Assembly: GCA_964645155.1 (NCBI GenBank)
Contig: CAZYBG010000002.1
Span: 25,071-89,070 of the forward strand
Source of the DNA: CAZYBG01 sp964645155
GTDB taxonomy: Bacteria > Pseudomonadota > Alphaproteobacteria > Rhodobacterales > Rhodobacteraceae
Direction of reading: 5' to 3'
Length of the DNA stretch: 64,000 nt
Part shown: positions 45,853 through 55,015 of the stretch, piece after piece
Numbering within the stretch: the stretch's first letter is position 1
Layout of the letters: each line of letters begins with the position of its first letter
The notes under the pieces: generated by a model
What the model was told of the DNA's origin: nothing
Databases searched by the model: none
What the model saw: the letters and a program-made list of their open reading frames with translations, nothing else
Translations under genes and position numbers: made by a program

Positions 45853-46920
45853 CTATGCGCCCCAGTCCGCGCCCTGCATCTCGACCAGGCGCGAGGCGGT
45901 GCGGGCGAATTCGAAGCTGCCCTCGCCCTCGATGTAGAGCCGGTCGGGCGCATCCGCCGCGGTCGCGATCAGCCGCACGCGCGCCTCGTAGAGGGCGTCG
46001 ACCAGCGTCACGAAACGGCGCGCCTGATTGTAGTTCTCCGACGACAGGCGCGGGATGTCCTCGACGATCAGCACCCGCACGGCCTGCGCCAGCGCGAGGT
46101 AGTCCGCCGGGCCGAGCGGCCGCCCGCAGAGATCCCAGAACGAGGCACGGGCCACGCCGGCGGCGAAGGCCGGCAGCGTCAGGTCGCGGCCCTGCACCCG
46201 GAGCGTGAGCGGCCCGGCCGCGTCGCCCGCGAGCGAGATCCAGATCGCATCGACCGCTTCCCGCGCCGCCGCGTCGGCGGGGTGGAAGTAGACCTGCGCG
46301 CCCGCAAGCCGGTCCTGCCTGTAGTCGGTCGGGCCGGCAAGCTCGCGCACCACCATCCGGTCCTTCAGGAGCGCGATGAACGGCAGGAAGATCTGGCGGT
46401 TGAGCCCGTCCTTGTAGAGATCGTCGGGCGGCCGGTTCGACGTGGTCACCACGACGACGCCGCTCGCGAACAGCTTCTCGAAGAGGCGGCCGACGATCAT
46501 CGCGTCGGTGATGTCGGTGATCTGCATCTCGTCGAAGGCGAGAAGCCGCAGTTCGTCCGATACCGCCTGCGCCACCGGCGCGAGCGCGTCGTCGACGCCC
46601 CGCTTGCGGGCGGTGTTCAGGCCGGCGTGGACCTCCTGCATGAAGGCGTGGAAGTGGACGCGGCGCTTGGCCGGCGTCGGCGCGGCGGCCACGAAGAGGT
46701 CCATCAGCATGGACTTGCCGCGGCCGACCCCGCCCCAGAGATAGAGCCCGCGCGTCACCTCCGGCGGCCTGCGGAACAGCCGCCCCAGCCCCCGCGGCTC
46801 GCGGTGTTCGGCAAGCCAGGCGGCGATGCGCTCGAATTCCGGCAGCAGCGCGTCCTGCGCCGCGTCCGGGCGCAGCGTGCCGGCGGCAATGCGGGCGCGG
46901 TAGAGGTCGGCGACTGTCAT
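45853..46920 (-). CDS. zapE: Cell division protein ZapE (AFG1-like ATPase)
   Basis: AAA-type ATPase of 355 residues. The Walker A is GLYLWGGVGRGKSMLMD, followed by FHAFMQEVH, the Walker B LLAFDEMQITDI and sensor-like VVTTSNRPPDDLYKDGLNRQ. In E. coli ZapE acts on the Z-ring; mitochondrial AFG1 homologues help degrade respiratory subunits. No signal peptide. The start at 46920 is the ATG before MTVADLYRARIA. Confidence 0.92.
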   Translation of the reverse strand: MTVADLYRARIAAGTLRPDAAQDALLPEFERIAAWLAEHREPRGLGRLFRRPPEVTRGLYLWGGVGRGKSMLMDLFVAAAPTPAKRRVHFHAFMQEVHAGLNTARKRGVDDALAPVAQAVSDELRLLAFDEMQITDITDAMIVGRLFEKLFASGVVVVTTSNRPPDDLYKDGLNRQIFLPFIALLKDRMVVRELAGPTDYRQDRLAGAQVYFHPADAAAREAVDAIWISLAGDAAGPLTLRVQGRDLTLPAFAAGVARASFWDLCGRPLGPADYLALAQAVRVLIVEDIPRLSSENYNQARRFVTLVDALYEARVRLIATAADAPDRLYIEGEGSFEFARTASRLVEMQGADWGA

Positions 46921-47045
46921 CGGTCCTTCGAGTAGCCGGGCCGGTGGCGGCGGGCAAGCGGCGCGCCCGATCGGTAACATCACGGGATTTGATTTGACCT
47001 TCCCGGACCCGCCGGCGACCGTCCGCCGCCGTCAGGAGTCCGCCG

Positions 47046-48293
47046 ATGCCAACCCGCACCCCGCTTGTCACGCCGGTCCTGATCGGCGGCTGCATCATCA
47101 TCATGCTGTCCTTCGCGGTGCGGGCCAGCTTCGGTCTGTTCCAGATCCCGATCGCCGAGGATTTCGGCTGGCTCCGCGCCGAGTTCTCGCTTGCCATCGC
47201 GATCCAGAACCTCGCCTGGGGCATCGGCCAGCCGCTGTTCGGGGCGGTTGCCGAGCGCTTCGGAGACCGCAGGGCGATCGTTGCGGGGGCGCTGTTCTAC
47301 GTGGCCGGTCTGGTGCTTTCGGCGCTTTCGGTCACCGCAGGCGCGCACCAGTTCCTCAACATCCTGATCGGCTTCGGAATCGCCGGAATGGGCTTCGGCG
47401 TGGTGCTCGCCGTCGTCGGGCGCGCCGCCTCGGACGACAACCGCTCGATGGCGCTGGGCATCGTCACGGCGGCGGGATCGGCCGGCCAGGTGATCGGCGC
47501 GCCGTTCGCCGAATGGCTGCTCGGCATGATGCCGTGGCAGGGCGTCTTCCTGGTGTTCTCGGGCGTCATCGCGGCATCGCTCCTCGCATTGCCGATGCTC
47601 CGCGCGCCGGAGCGCGCCAGCCGGGCCGAGCTCGAGGAGAGCATGGGCAAGGTCCTGACGCGGGCCTTCCGCGACCCCTCGTTCACGCTGATCTTCCTCG
47701 GCTTCTTCTCGTGCGGCTACCAGCTGGCCTTCATCACCGCGCATTTCCCGGCCTTCGTGACCGAGCTCTGCGGCCCGATCGACCCCGGCGGAACGCTGCA
47801 CGCGATGGGCATCACGACGACCTCGACGCTCGGCGCCGTGGCGATCTCGCTCATCGGCGTTGCCAACATCGCGGGAACCCTGGCGGCCGGCTGGGCCGGC
47901 AAGCGCTACACGAAGAAGTACCTCCTCGCCGGGATCTACACCGCCCGCACGGTCGTCGCCGCCTGGTTCATCCTGATGCCGATCACGCCGGCCACCGTCA
48001 TCGTGTTCTCGGTGCTGATGGGCGCGCTCTGGCTGGCCACCGTGCCGCTCACCTCGGGTCTCGTCGCGCATATCTACGGGCTGCGCTACATGGGCACGCT
48101 CTACGGGATCGTGTTCTTCAGCCACCAGCTCGGCGGCTTCCTTGGCGTCTGGCTCGGCGGGCGGATGTACGACCTCTACGGCGACTACACGATGGTCTGG
48201 TGGATCGGCGTCGGCGTCGGCGCCTTCTCGGCACTGGTGCATCTGCCGATCCGCGAGCGACCGAACGATATCGGCCGCGCCGCGCCCGCCTGA
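47046..48293 (+). CDS. MFS transporter (oxalate/formate antiporter-like)
   Basis: Major-facilitator transporter of 415 residues with about 12 membrane segments. It has the long N-terminal half with GQPLFGAVAERFGDRRAI (the MFS loop 2-3 motif) and a central charged loop near RAPERASRAELEESMGKVL. The overall look is of the OFA/monocarboxylate group. Its substrate is unknown. It is convergent with the ornithine-cyclodeaminase-like gene. Confidence 0.88.
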   Translation: MPTRTPLVTPVLIGGCIIIMLSFAVRASFGLFQIPIAEDFGWLRAEFSLAIAIQNLAWGIGQPLFGAVAERFGDRRAIVAGALFYVAGLVLSALSVTAGAHQFLNILIGFGIAGMGFGVVLAVVGRAASDDNRSMALGIVTAAGSAGQVIGAPFAEWLLGMMPWQGVFLVFSGVIAASLLALPMLRAPERASRAELEESMGKVLTRAFRDPSFTLIFLGFFSCGYQLAFITAHFPAFVTELCGPIDPGGTLHAMGITTTSTLGAVAISLIGVANIAGTLAAGWAGKRYTKKYLLAGIYTARTVVAAWFILMPITPATVIVFSVLMGALWLATVPLTSGLVAHIYGLRYMGTLYGIVFFSHQLGGFLGVWLGGRMYDLYGDYTMVWWIGVGVGAFSALVHLPIRERPNDIGRAAPA

Positions 48294-48302
48294 AGCCGGC
48301 GC

Positions 48303-49217
48303 TCAGCGCCAGCGCGAAAGGATGTAGCGCGCCGTCATCAGGTCGAGATGGGCGCCGCCGCCGTTCTTGAACAGCGTGATCTCGTCGTCCGACTTCCGCG
48401 CGAAGGCCCCGGTGGCAAGGTCGTAGTAGTCGGCGACGATCTCGGCCGGGGTGATGACGCCCTGCTTCAGCGGCGTCCGCAATTCGCCGATGTGGTCGAG
48501 CACGGTCTTGCGGTTGTCGACGAAGATCCGCGACTTGAGCAGCGCGGTGTCATCCACCTCGCGCATGTCGTGGCGGTAGGCGCCGATCAGGTCGACGTGC
48601 TGGCCCGGCCGCAGCCACGCGCCGCGGATCAGCGGCGTCGTCGACATCGTGGCCGATGTCACGATGTCGGCCGCCCGGACCGCCGCCTCGAGGTCATCGA
48701 CGACCTCGGTGCGCGCATCGCCCTTGGCCATCTGCTCAGCCCGCTGGCGCGAGCGGTTCCAGACCTGGAAGACCGCCTCGGGAAAGGCCGCCGCATAGGC
48801 CTCGCGCAGCGAGCGGCCGACGGTGCCCGCCCCGATGATGAGGATGCGCCGGCTGTCGGGCCGGGCCAGGCGGCGGGCCGCGAGCAGGCTGTCGCCGGCC
48901 GTCTTCCACTTGGTGACGAGGTGGAAGTCGATCAGCGCCTCGAACTCTCCCGTCGCGTCGGCGAAAAGCGCGACGGCACCGTTGACGGCGGGCTTTCCCT
49001 GCGCCGGGTTGCCGGGAAAGACCGTCGCGGACTTGACCAGCGCGCCGAGCCCGTCGATGACCGCCGCCCGCGACAGCAACGTGTCGTCGCCCCGGTAGAG
49101 GAACGTGTCGCCAAGCCCGCTCAGCGGAAGCCGGTGGCCCTCGGCCAGCGCCTCGGTCAGGTCCAGCCAGTCGAGACGCGCCTCGCCCTCGGTGAAAGGG
49201 ATCATGGTCGGGTTCAT
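48303..49217 (-). CDS. Ornithine cyclodeaminase/mu-crystallin-family enzyme
   Basis: NAD(P)-dependent enzyme of 304 residues in the OCD/mu-crystallin family. Active-site lysine and substrate residues are in VKSATVFPGNP and VTKWKTAGDS, and the cofactor motif is ILIIGAGTVGRSL. Members deaminate ornithine to proline, reduce cyclic imino acids or act on tauropine-like opines. It follows the DMT exporter gene by 16 bases on the same strand, so an amino-acid-related role with that transporter is likely. Confidence 0.88.
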   Translation of the reverse strand: MNPTMIPFTEGEARLDWLDLTEALAEGHRLPLSGLGDTFLYRGDDTLLSRAAVIDGLGALVKSATVFPGNPAQGKPAVNGAVALFADATGEFEALIDFHLVTKWKTAGDSLLAARRLARPDSRRILIIGAGTVGRSLREAYAAAFPEAVFQVWNRSRQRAEQMAKGDARTEVVDDLEAAVRAADIVTSATMSTTPLIRGAWLRPGQHVDLIGAYRHDMREVDDTALLKSRIFVDNRKTVLDHIGELRTPLKQGVITPAEIVADYYDLATGAFARKSDDEITLFKNGGGAHLDLMTARYILSRWR

Positions 49218-49233
49218 CGGGGCCTCCTCCCGC

Positions 49234-50196
49234 TCAACGGGCCGGCGGCCGGATGGCCGCGCTCTGCTGATCGACCGCCTCGCGCCAGATCAGGACGAGG
49301 CCGGCGCCGAGGATCAGCGCGATCCCCGCCCAGGCCATCGCATCCGGCCAGTCGCCGAAGATCGTGTAGCCCCAGAACACGGCCAGCGGCATGGCGGCAT
49401 ATTCGACCGGGGCCACCAGCGCCGCCTCCGACAGGCGGTAGGCCTGGCTGATCGCCCAGCCCCCGAGGACGCCGACCACCCCGAGAAGCGCCATCAGGCC
49501 GAGATCCGCCGCCGGCGGCGGGGCCCAGGCCCGGAACAGGAAGTCGAGCGAAGGATGCTCCGAGCCGGCGAAACCACCATGGCCGAGCGCCAGCCCGAAG
49601 GCCGCGCTGGTGACGAGGAACACCGCCTGGATCGAGAAGGCGAGGCTCGTCGCGTTCTCGGTCCCGCCGATCCGGCGGGTAATGGTCTGCAGGATGGCAT
49701 AGGCCAGCGCGGCCGCCAGCGGCAGAAGCGCCGCGATCTGGAACGCATCGGTGCCGGGCCGGAGCACGATCCCCACGCCGACCAGCCCCGCCGCGATCGC
49801 CGCCCAGCGCCGCGGCCCGACCTTCTCGCCGAGGAACACCACCGAGAATAGCGAGATCAGGAGCGGGCTGACGAAGAAGATCGCCACCGCCTCGGCAAGC
49901 GGCATCGCCGCGAGGGCGAGGAAGAACGTGACATTGGCGATCACGACGCAGATGCCGCGGAGGATGTGCATCCATGGCCGGCGGGTGCGCAGCTGCGCAA
50001 GGCCGCCGGTGAGGGGCACGATCACCGCCATCAGGAACAGGATGCCGATGCCGGAGCGGATCAGCACGATCTGGTGCAGCGCATAGTCGCCGCTGAGGAA
50101 CTTGATCAGGACGTCGTTGGCCGAGAACAGGGCCACGCCCACCAGGGCCCAGGCGGCGCCGGCGATCGGCGGTCGGTCGGTCAGGGACGGGGTCAT
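49234..50196 (-). CDS. DMT-superfamily (EamA) transporter
   Basis: Drug/metabolite transporter of 320 residues with ten hydrophobic segments in two EamA repeats: about 12-145 (AWALVGVALFSANDVLIKFLSG) and 160-300 (with LLGVVGVLGGWAISQAYRLSEAALVAPVEY). Such proteins export amino acids or other metabolites. It lies 37 bases after the DUF188 gene and just before the ornithine-cyclodeaminase-like gene, so the four genes 51510-48303 may form one transcript. Confidence 0.88.
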   Translation of the reverse strand: MTPSLTDRPPIAGAAWALVGVALFSANDVLIKFLSGDYALHQIVLIRSGIGILFLMAVIVPLTGGLAQLRTRRPWMHILRGICVVIANVTFFLALAAMPLAEAVAIFFVSPLLISLFSVVFLGEKVGPRRWAAIAAGLVGVGIVLRPGTDAFQIAALLPLAAALAYAILQTITRRIGGTENATSLAFSIQAVFLVTSAAFGLALGHGGFAGSEHPSLDFLFRAWAPPPAADLGLMALLGVVGVLGGWAISQAYRLSEAALVAPVEYAAMPLAVFWGYTIFGDWPDAMAWAGIALILGAGLVLIWREAVDQQSAAIRPPAR

Positions 50197-50233
50197 GGCC
50201 CCGCTTATGCCGGGCTGGAAGGACCGTCCAGCC

Positions 50234-50680
50234 CTATCGCGCGACCTGGCGCAGCGCGCGGTCGAGCGCGTCGAGAAACCGCGACCGGTCGGCTTTCGAG
50301 AACGGCCTGCCGCCGCCCTGGCGGAACGGATCGGCGGCGCGCAGGTCGGCCATCAGGTCGCGCGTCGCCAGCGCGTTGCCGACATTCGCCGCGGTCAGCC
50401 GCGACCCGTCCGGGCGCAGGACGACGGCGCCGGCCGCCACGCATCTCGCCGCAAGCGGCACGTCGCTGGTCAGCACGATGTCGCCCGGGGCCACGCGGTC
50501 GGCGATCCACCGGTCGGCCGCGTCCGGCCCCTCGGCGACATAGACCGCCTCGACCAGCGGGTTTGGCGACGGGCGGATGCCGCCGTTCGAGACCAGGACC
50601 AGCCGGACCCCGAACCGGGTGGCGACGCGCTCGGCCTCGGCCTTGACCGGGCAGGCATCGGCATCGACATAGACCGTCAT
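50234..50680 (-). CDS. DUF188 (YaiI/YqxD) family protein
   Basis: Protein of 148 residues of the UPF0178/YaiI family, a PIN-like fold. It starts [19 protein letters not shown], with conserved acidic residues, and includes [19 protein letters not shown] and [20 protein letters not shown]. Family function is not established; nuclease activity is suspected from the fold. The start overlaps the FghA stop by four bases. Confidence 0.92.
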   Translation of the reverse strand: MTVYVDADACPVKAEAERVATRFGVRLVLVSNGGIRPSPNPLVEAVYVAEGPDAADRWIADRVAPGDIVLTSDVPLAARCVAAGAVVLRPDGSRLTAANVGNALATRDLMADLRAADPFRQGGGRPFSKADRSRFLDALDRALRQVAR

Positions 50681-51510
50681 TTCCGCCCCAGCCGTTCGGC
50701 GTGGAAGGCGAGGTGATCGGGCATGAAGGTCGCGACGAAGAAGTAGCTGTGATCGTAGCCCGGCTGCATCCGGAAGGCGCCGGGCTGGCGCCGCGTCACC
50801 ATCGCCGCGGCCAGCGCCTCGGGCTTCAAAAGGTGCAGGAACTGGTCCTTCGCGCCCTGGTCGACCAGGATCTCGCCGCCGAAGACCCGCTCGCGCAGCA
50901 GCAGCGTGGCGTCGTGCGGCGCCCAGCGGCTTTCGTCGGGGCCGAGATAGGCCGCGAACTGCTTGCGCCCCCAGTCCGACGCGCCGGGATGGCCGATCGG
51001 CGCGAAGGCCGAGACCGAGCGGAACCGGCCGGGGAACCGCAGCGCGAGCGTCAGCGCCCCGTGGCCGCCCATCGAGTGCCCGGTGACGGCCTGCCGTTCC
51101 TCGTCGAGCGGGAAGGCGTTGAACAGCAGCCTCGGCAACTCGTCCGAGACGTAGTGCCACATCCGGAAATGCTGCGCCCAGGGCGGCTCGGTCGCATCGA
51201 CGTAGAACCCCGCGCCCTGGCCCAGATCGTAGGCCGCATCGTCGGCGACCCCGGCCCCGCGCGGCGAGGTGTCTGGAAACACCACGGCCACCCCGTGCCG
51301 CGCCGCCTGCGCCTGTGCGCCGGCCTTCACCATCGCGTTCTCGTGCGTGCAGGTCAGCCCGGAGAGGAACCACAGCAGCGGCACCGGCCCGGACTCGGCC
51401 TGCGGCGGCAGAAAGAGGCCGAAAGTCATCTTCGTGCCCGTCGCCTCCGACGCATGGGCGTAGACGCCCTGCACCCCGCCGAAGCACCTGTTCTCTGCCA
51501 GCGTCTCCAT
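50677..51510 (-). CDS. fghA: S-formylglutathione hydrolase
   Basis: Serine hydrolase of 277 residues that splits S-formylglutathione to formate and glutathione, the second step of glutathione-dependent formaldehyde removal. The N-terminus [16 protein letters not shown] is family-like, [10 protein letters not shown] follows, the nucleophile elbow is [12 protein letters not shown], and the catalytic His lies in [13 protein letters not shown]. Its partner AdhI is at 56383-57513. AGGAGG-type purines precede the ATG. Confidence 0.95.
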   Translation of the reverse strand: METLAENRCFGGVQGVYAHASEATGTKMTFGLFLPPQAESGPVPLLWFLSGLTCTHENAMVKAGAQAQAARHGVAVVFPDTSPRGAGVADDAAYDLGQGAGFYVDATEPPWAQHFRMWHYVSDELPRLLFNAFPLDEERQAVTGHSMGGHGALTLALRFPGRFRSVSAFAPIGHPGASDWGRKQFAAYLGPDESRWAPHDATLLLRERVFGGEILVDQGAKDQFLHLLKPEALAAAMVTRRQPGAFRMQPGYDHSYFFVATFMPDHLAFHAERLGRK

Positions 51511-51577
51511 CGCGCCTCCTTTCTTGTTCCCACGCCGCCCCTCGCCGGGGCGCCCCCACATTCACTCCGCACCGCCC

Positions 51578-52501
51578 TCAGCCGACCAGCGCGATGACCG
51601 CCGAGACGGTCAGGATCGACAGCGCGGTCGAGATCAGGATCGACGCCGACACCCGTTGCGGCGCCACGCCGTAGTGCTGCGCCAGGATATAGACGTTGCC
51701 TGCCACCGGCAGCGCCGCGGCGGCGATCATGACGCCCGCCGCATAGCGCTCGACCTCGAATATCACCAGGGCGGCGAACGCGACCGCGGCGGGATGCAGC
51801 ACCAGCTTGGCGAAGCTGAGCCAGATCGCCACCCGCAGCCGCTCGGCCGACTTGGTCGCCAGCGAGGCGCCGATCGCGAAGAGCGCGCCGGGCGTCGCCG
51901 CCGCGCCGAGGATCGCCACGAAGGCGTTGACCGGCCCCGGGATCGGCAGGGCCGAGGCCGACCAGGCAAGCCCGAGGCCGATCGACACGATCATCGGGTT
52001 GGTGAGCAGGCCGCGCGCCACTGTCCGCAGGACGGCGGGCCGCAGCCGCCCCTCGCGGCTGCCGGTGATCAGGATCACGATGAGGCTGCCGAACACGACC
52101 AGATCGACGGCGAGCACCAGCATGATCGGCCCGATCGCCGGCTCGCCCAGCAGAAGGACGAGCATCGGGATCCCGAGGAACCCGACATTGCCGATCACCG
52201 CGACCTGCGCCTCGACGGCAGCCTCGGCCACCGGGATGCCGCGCAGCCACGCGACCAGCGCGGCGACGAGGTAGACCGCAGTCGTCGCCGCGAGGTAGGC
52301 GGCGACGAAGGTCCAGTCGAGCACCTCGGCCAGCGACAGGTTGGCCGAGAACCGGAACAGCATGGCCGAGAGCGCGAAGTAGAAGACGAACTTGGTGAGG
52401 TAGGCGGTCGCCTCGGGCGTGAAGAAGCCCGTCCGACCCGCGCCATATCCAAGGCCGATCAGCGCAAAGAAGGGCAGCGTCTGGAGCAGGACCGCAAGCA
52501 T
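51578..52501 (-). CDS. AEC-family transporter (second copy)
   Basis: Inner-membrane transporter of 307 residues with ten hydrophobic segments, same family as the gene at 29087. It has FFALIGLGYGAGRTGFFTPEA, FALSAMLFRFSANLS, IGNVGFLGIPMLVLLLGE (Asn-Gly-Pro motif) and ALPVAGNVYILAQHYG. The ATG at 52501 is used; a GTG at 52519 is possible. Substrate unknown. Confidence 0.88.
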   Translation of the reverse strand: MLAVLLQTLPFFALIGLGYGAGRTGFFTPEATAYLTKFVFYFALSAMLFRFSANLSLAEVLDWTFVAAYLAATTAVYLVAALVAWLRGIPVAEAAVEAQVAVIGNVGFLGIPMLVLLLGEPAIGPIMLVLAVDLVVFGSLIVILITGSREGRLRPAVLRTVARGLLTNPMIVSIGLGLAWSASALPIPGPVNAFVAILGAAATPGALFAIGASLATKSAERLRVAIWLSFAKLVLHPAAVAFAALVIFEVERYAAGVMIAAAALPVAGNVYILAQHYGVAPQRVSASILISTALSILTVSAVIALVG

Positions 52502-52568
52502 CGCCCCGGCGCCTAGCACGGTGGCGCGGCCGCGGTAACCCCGGCCGCGCCCGGCCAGCCGCGGACAG

Positions 52569-53261
52569 TCAGGCGCGGACGGTCAGGATCTCGGCGAGCG
52601 GCTTCTTGATCTTCGCCACTTCAGGCACCGTCGCATCCTCAGCCGCAACGCCCGCGGCCAGGATCATGACCGGCTTTTCCTCCTCCGGCCGGCCGAGGAG
52701 GGGGGTGAGGAACTTCATCGGGTTCGGCGTGTGGGTCAGGCAGGACAGGCCGGCATGGTGCAGCGCGGCGATCAGGAAGCCGGTGGCGATGCCGACGCTT
52801 TCGGGCACGTAGTAGTTCTTGTAGCGATGGCCGTCCTTCGTCATGCCCCAGCGCTGCGCGAACACCACGATCAGCCAGGGCGCGACCTCCAGATGCGGCT
52901 TCGACACGCCGGTGCCGATCGGCTCCAGCGCCTTCAGCCATTCATCGCCGGCGGCGCCGTCGTAGAAGGCGCGCTCCTCGTCTTCGGCGGCGGACCGGAT
53001 CCGCGCCTTCAGCGCCGGCTCGCCGACCGCCACGAAGTGCCAAGGCTGGTGGTTCGCCCCCGACGGCGCGGAACCGGCCGCCGCGACGCAGGCCGCGATG
53101 ACCTCGGCGGCCACCGGCGTCGGGGCGAAGTCGCGCACGGTATGGCGCTTTTTCATGTAGTCGCGAAAGGCCTCCGCGGCGGCGCGCGACGCATCCGGTG
53201 GCAGCGCGACGCGGTCCGGCAACGGCAGGGGCCGGTACTCGACCTTCTCGCGGACATACAT
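52569..53261 (-). CDS. Nitroreductase-family flavoprotein
   Basis: FMN-dependent nitroreductase-fold protein of 230 residues. The FMN-binding elements are KKRHTVRDFAPTPV (Arg cluster), GSAPSGANHQPWHFVAV, and SVGIATGFLIAALHHAGLSCL. It resembles the iodotyrosine-deiodinase/BluB side of the family. It starts two bases after the MbfA stop, so it is co-transcribed with an iron exporter. Reduction of iron or flavin for that system is a guess; a general reductase is equally possible. Confidence 0.87.
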   Translation of the reverse strand: MYVREKVEYRPLPLPDRVALPPDASRAAAEAFRDYMKKRHTVRDFAPTPVAAEVIAACVAAAGSAPSGANHQPWHFVAVGEPALKARIRSAAEDEERAFYDGAAGDEWLKALEPIGTGVSKPHLEVAPWLIVVFAQRWGMTKDGHRYKNYYVPESVGIATGFLIAALHHAGLSCLTHTPNPMKFLTPLLGRPEEEKPVMILAAGVAAEDATVPEVAKIKKPLAEILTVRA

Positions 53262-53263
53262 CG

Positions 53264-54241
53264 CTACCCTCCCCCGATCAGTACGCCGGCGGCGAAGACC
53301 AGCGCCCCGCCCAGAACTACCTGGAACGCGGCGCGCAGGAAAGGCGTCTCCATGAACCGGTTCTGGATCCAGGCGATCGCCCAGAGTTCGACGAAGACGA
53401 CCGCGATGGCGATGGTCGTCGCCGTCCAGAAGTCGGGGATCAGGTAGGGCAGCGCGTGGCCGAGGCCGCCGATCGTCGTCATCACGCCGGAGGCGACGCC
53501 CCGCTTGACCGGCGAGCCGCGGCCGGAGATCACGCCATCGTCATGCGCCGCCTCGGTGAAGCCCATGGAGATGCCCGCGCCCACCGACGCGGCGAGCCCG
53601 ACGAGAAAGGTGGTCCACGGGTCCTGCGTCGCGAACGCCGTGGCGAAGATCGGCGCCAGCGTCGAGACCGAGCCGTCCATCAGCCCGGCAAGCCCGGGCT
53701 GCACCCAGGTCAGGATGAACTGCCGCCGCGCGGCGCGGTCCTCGCCGCCCCGCGCCGCGTCGCCCAGATGCTCGGCGGCCAGCGTGCCCGCGAGGTTCCC
53801 GTGCCCCGCCTCGGCCGCGGCGAGGTCGCCCAGCAGCCGGCGCGTCTCGGCGTCGGCGGTGCGCTGCACCGCGGATGTGTAGAAGCGCTCAGCGTCGCGC
53901 TCCATCTGCGCGGCCTCGTCGCGCATCCGCTCGATGCCGAGATTGGCGATCAGCCAGACCGGTCGCCTCGCGTAGTAGCCCGACACATGCTCGCGCCGGA
54001 TCAGCGGGATTACCTCGCCGAAACGGCGCCGGTGCAGGTCGATCAGGCGGTGGCGGTGGGTGTCCTCCTCGCCCGCCATCCCGTCGAACACCGCCGCAGA
54101 GGCGGGATAGTCGGCCCGCAGCCGCTCGGCATAGGTCCGGTAGATCCGCCCGTCGTCTTCCTCCGACGAGATCGCAAGCGCCAGCACCTCCTGCTCGCTC
54201 AGGTCCGCAAAGCGCCGGCGGCTGCCAAGGCCGGGGATCAT
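53264..54241 (-). CDS. mbfA: MbfA-type ferritin-like/VIT1 iron exporter
   Basis: Membrane-bound ferritin-like protein of 325 residues. Residues ~1-170 are a ferritin/rubrerythrin-like four-helix part with di-iron ligands in LAISSEEDDGRIY, GMAGEEDTHRHRL, MRDEAAQMERDAE and AAAEAGHG. Residues ~175-325 are a VIT1/CCC1 membrane domain (GLAGLMDGSVSTLAPIFATAF, GAGISMGFTEAAHDDG). MbfA exports iron and protects against peroxide and acid stress in rhizobia under Irr control. The ATG at 54241 follows GGAG, and an Irr-like palindrome lies just upstream. Confidence 0.9.
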   Translation of the reverse strand: MIPGLGSRRRFADLSEQEVLALAISSEEDDGRIYRTYAERLRADYPASAAVFDGMAGEEDTHRHRLIDLHRRRFGEVIPLIRREHVSGYYARRPVWLIANLGIERMRDEAAQMERDAERFYTSAVQRTADAETRRLLGDLAAAEAGHGNLAGTLAAEHLGDAARGGEDRAARRQFILTWVQPGLAGLMDGSVSTLAPIFATAFATQDPWTTFLVGLAASVGAGISMGFTEAAHDDGVISGRGSPVKRGVASGVMTTIGGLGHALPYLIPDFWTATTIAIAVVFVELWAIAWIQNRFMETPFLRAAFQVVLGGALVFAAGVLIGGG

Positions 54242-54254
54242 GACAGGCTCCCAA

Positions 54255-54271
54255 TCTGGAACCATTCCAAA
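54255..54271 (-). promoter_or_regulatory. Irr-box-like palindrome before mbfA
   Basis: On the minus strand TTTGGAATGGTTCCAGA: the arms TGGAA/TTCCA are perfectly paired around three bases, and the outer T/A pair also matches. It closely fits the Irr/ICE pattern TTTAGAA-N3-TTCTAAA known from alphaproteobacterial iron genes, and it sits 14-30 bases before the mbfA start. Irr is known to repress mbfA in rhizobia. Confidence 0.6.
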
Positions 54272-54391
54272 CTATCCCCCGGCGGTGCCGATGCAAGCCC
54301 GGCAGGCTGGCAAATCGCTCCCCGCGCTCCCATCTGTTGCCTGGACTGAACGGGACGGTCTATCTTTCGGCGAGACGGGCGGGAGGCTCCA

Positions 54392-55015
54392 ATGCAGATG
54401 GCGAACGGGCTGCCCCGCAAGGGGCGCAAGGTGGAACAGGTGCTCGACGGCGCCCGCGAGGTCTTCCTCGCCGACGGGTTCGAAGGCGCGAGCGTCGATA
54501 CGATCGCCCGCACGGCCGGCGTTTCCAAGGCCACGCTCTACAGCTACTTCCCCGACAAGCGGCTGCTCTTCATGGAGGTGGCGCGCTGTGAGTGCGGCCG
54601 CCAGGCCGATGCCGGGCTTGGGCTGATGCAGACCGACGCACCGCCGCGCGAGGTGCTGACCGAAGCCGCGCACCGGATGCTGTGCTTCTTCCTGTCCGAC
54701 TTCGGCCTGAGGGTGTTCCGCATCTGCGTGGCCGAGAGCGACCGCTTCCCCGAGCTCGGCCGCGAGTTCTACGAAAGCGGTCCCGCACTGGTCCGAGGGC
54801 GGCTCGTCGCCTACCTGCGCGGCGCCGTCGGGCGCGGCGAGCTGGTGATCGACGACCTCGACCTCGCCGCCGACCAGTTCGTCGAGCTCTGCAAGGCCGA
54901 CCTGTTCCCGCGGCTGATGTTCGGCGTCGGCGCCGGCGTCACCGAAGCCGACCGCACCCGGGTGATCGACGGCGCCGTCGAGACGTTCATGGCGCGCTAC
55001 GGGGCCGCCCCCTAG
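54392..55015 (+). CDS. TetR-family regulator
   Basis: TetR-type repressor of 207 residues. The helix-turn-helix is in residues ~15-60 (VLDGAREVFLADGFEGASVDTIARTAGVSKATLYSYFPDKR). The C-terminal ligand domain looks like the AefR/AcrR group (FGLRVFRICVAESDRFPELGREFYESGP). It is divergent from mbfA over 150 bases and may control itself or its neighbour; the Irr-like box lies nearer mbfA. Its stop shares CTAG with the NYN gene. Confidence 0.9.
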   Translation: MQMANGLPRKGRKVEQVLDGAREVFLADGFEGASVDTIARTAGVSKATLYSYFPDKRLLFMEVARCECGRQADAGLGLMQTDAPPREVLTEAAHRMLCFFLSDFGLRVFRICVAESDRFPELGREFYESGPALVRGRLVAYLRGAVGRGELVIDDLDLAADQFVELCKADLFPRLMFGVGAGVTEADRTRVIDGAVETFMARYGAAP

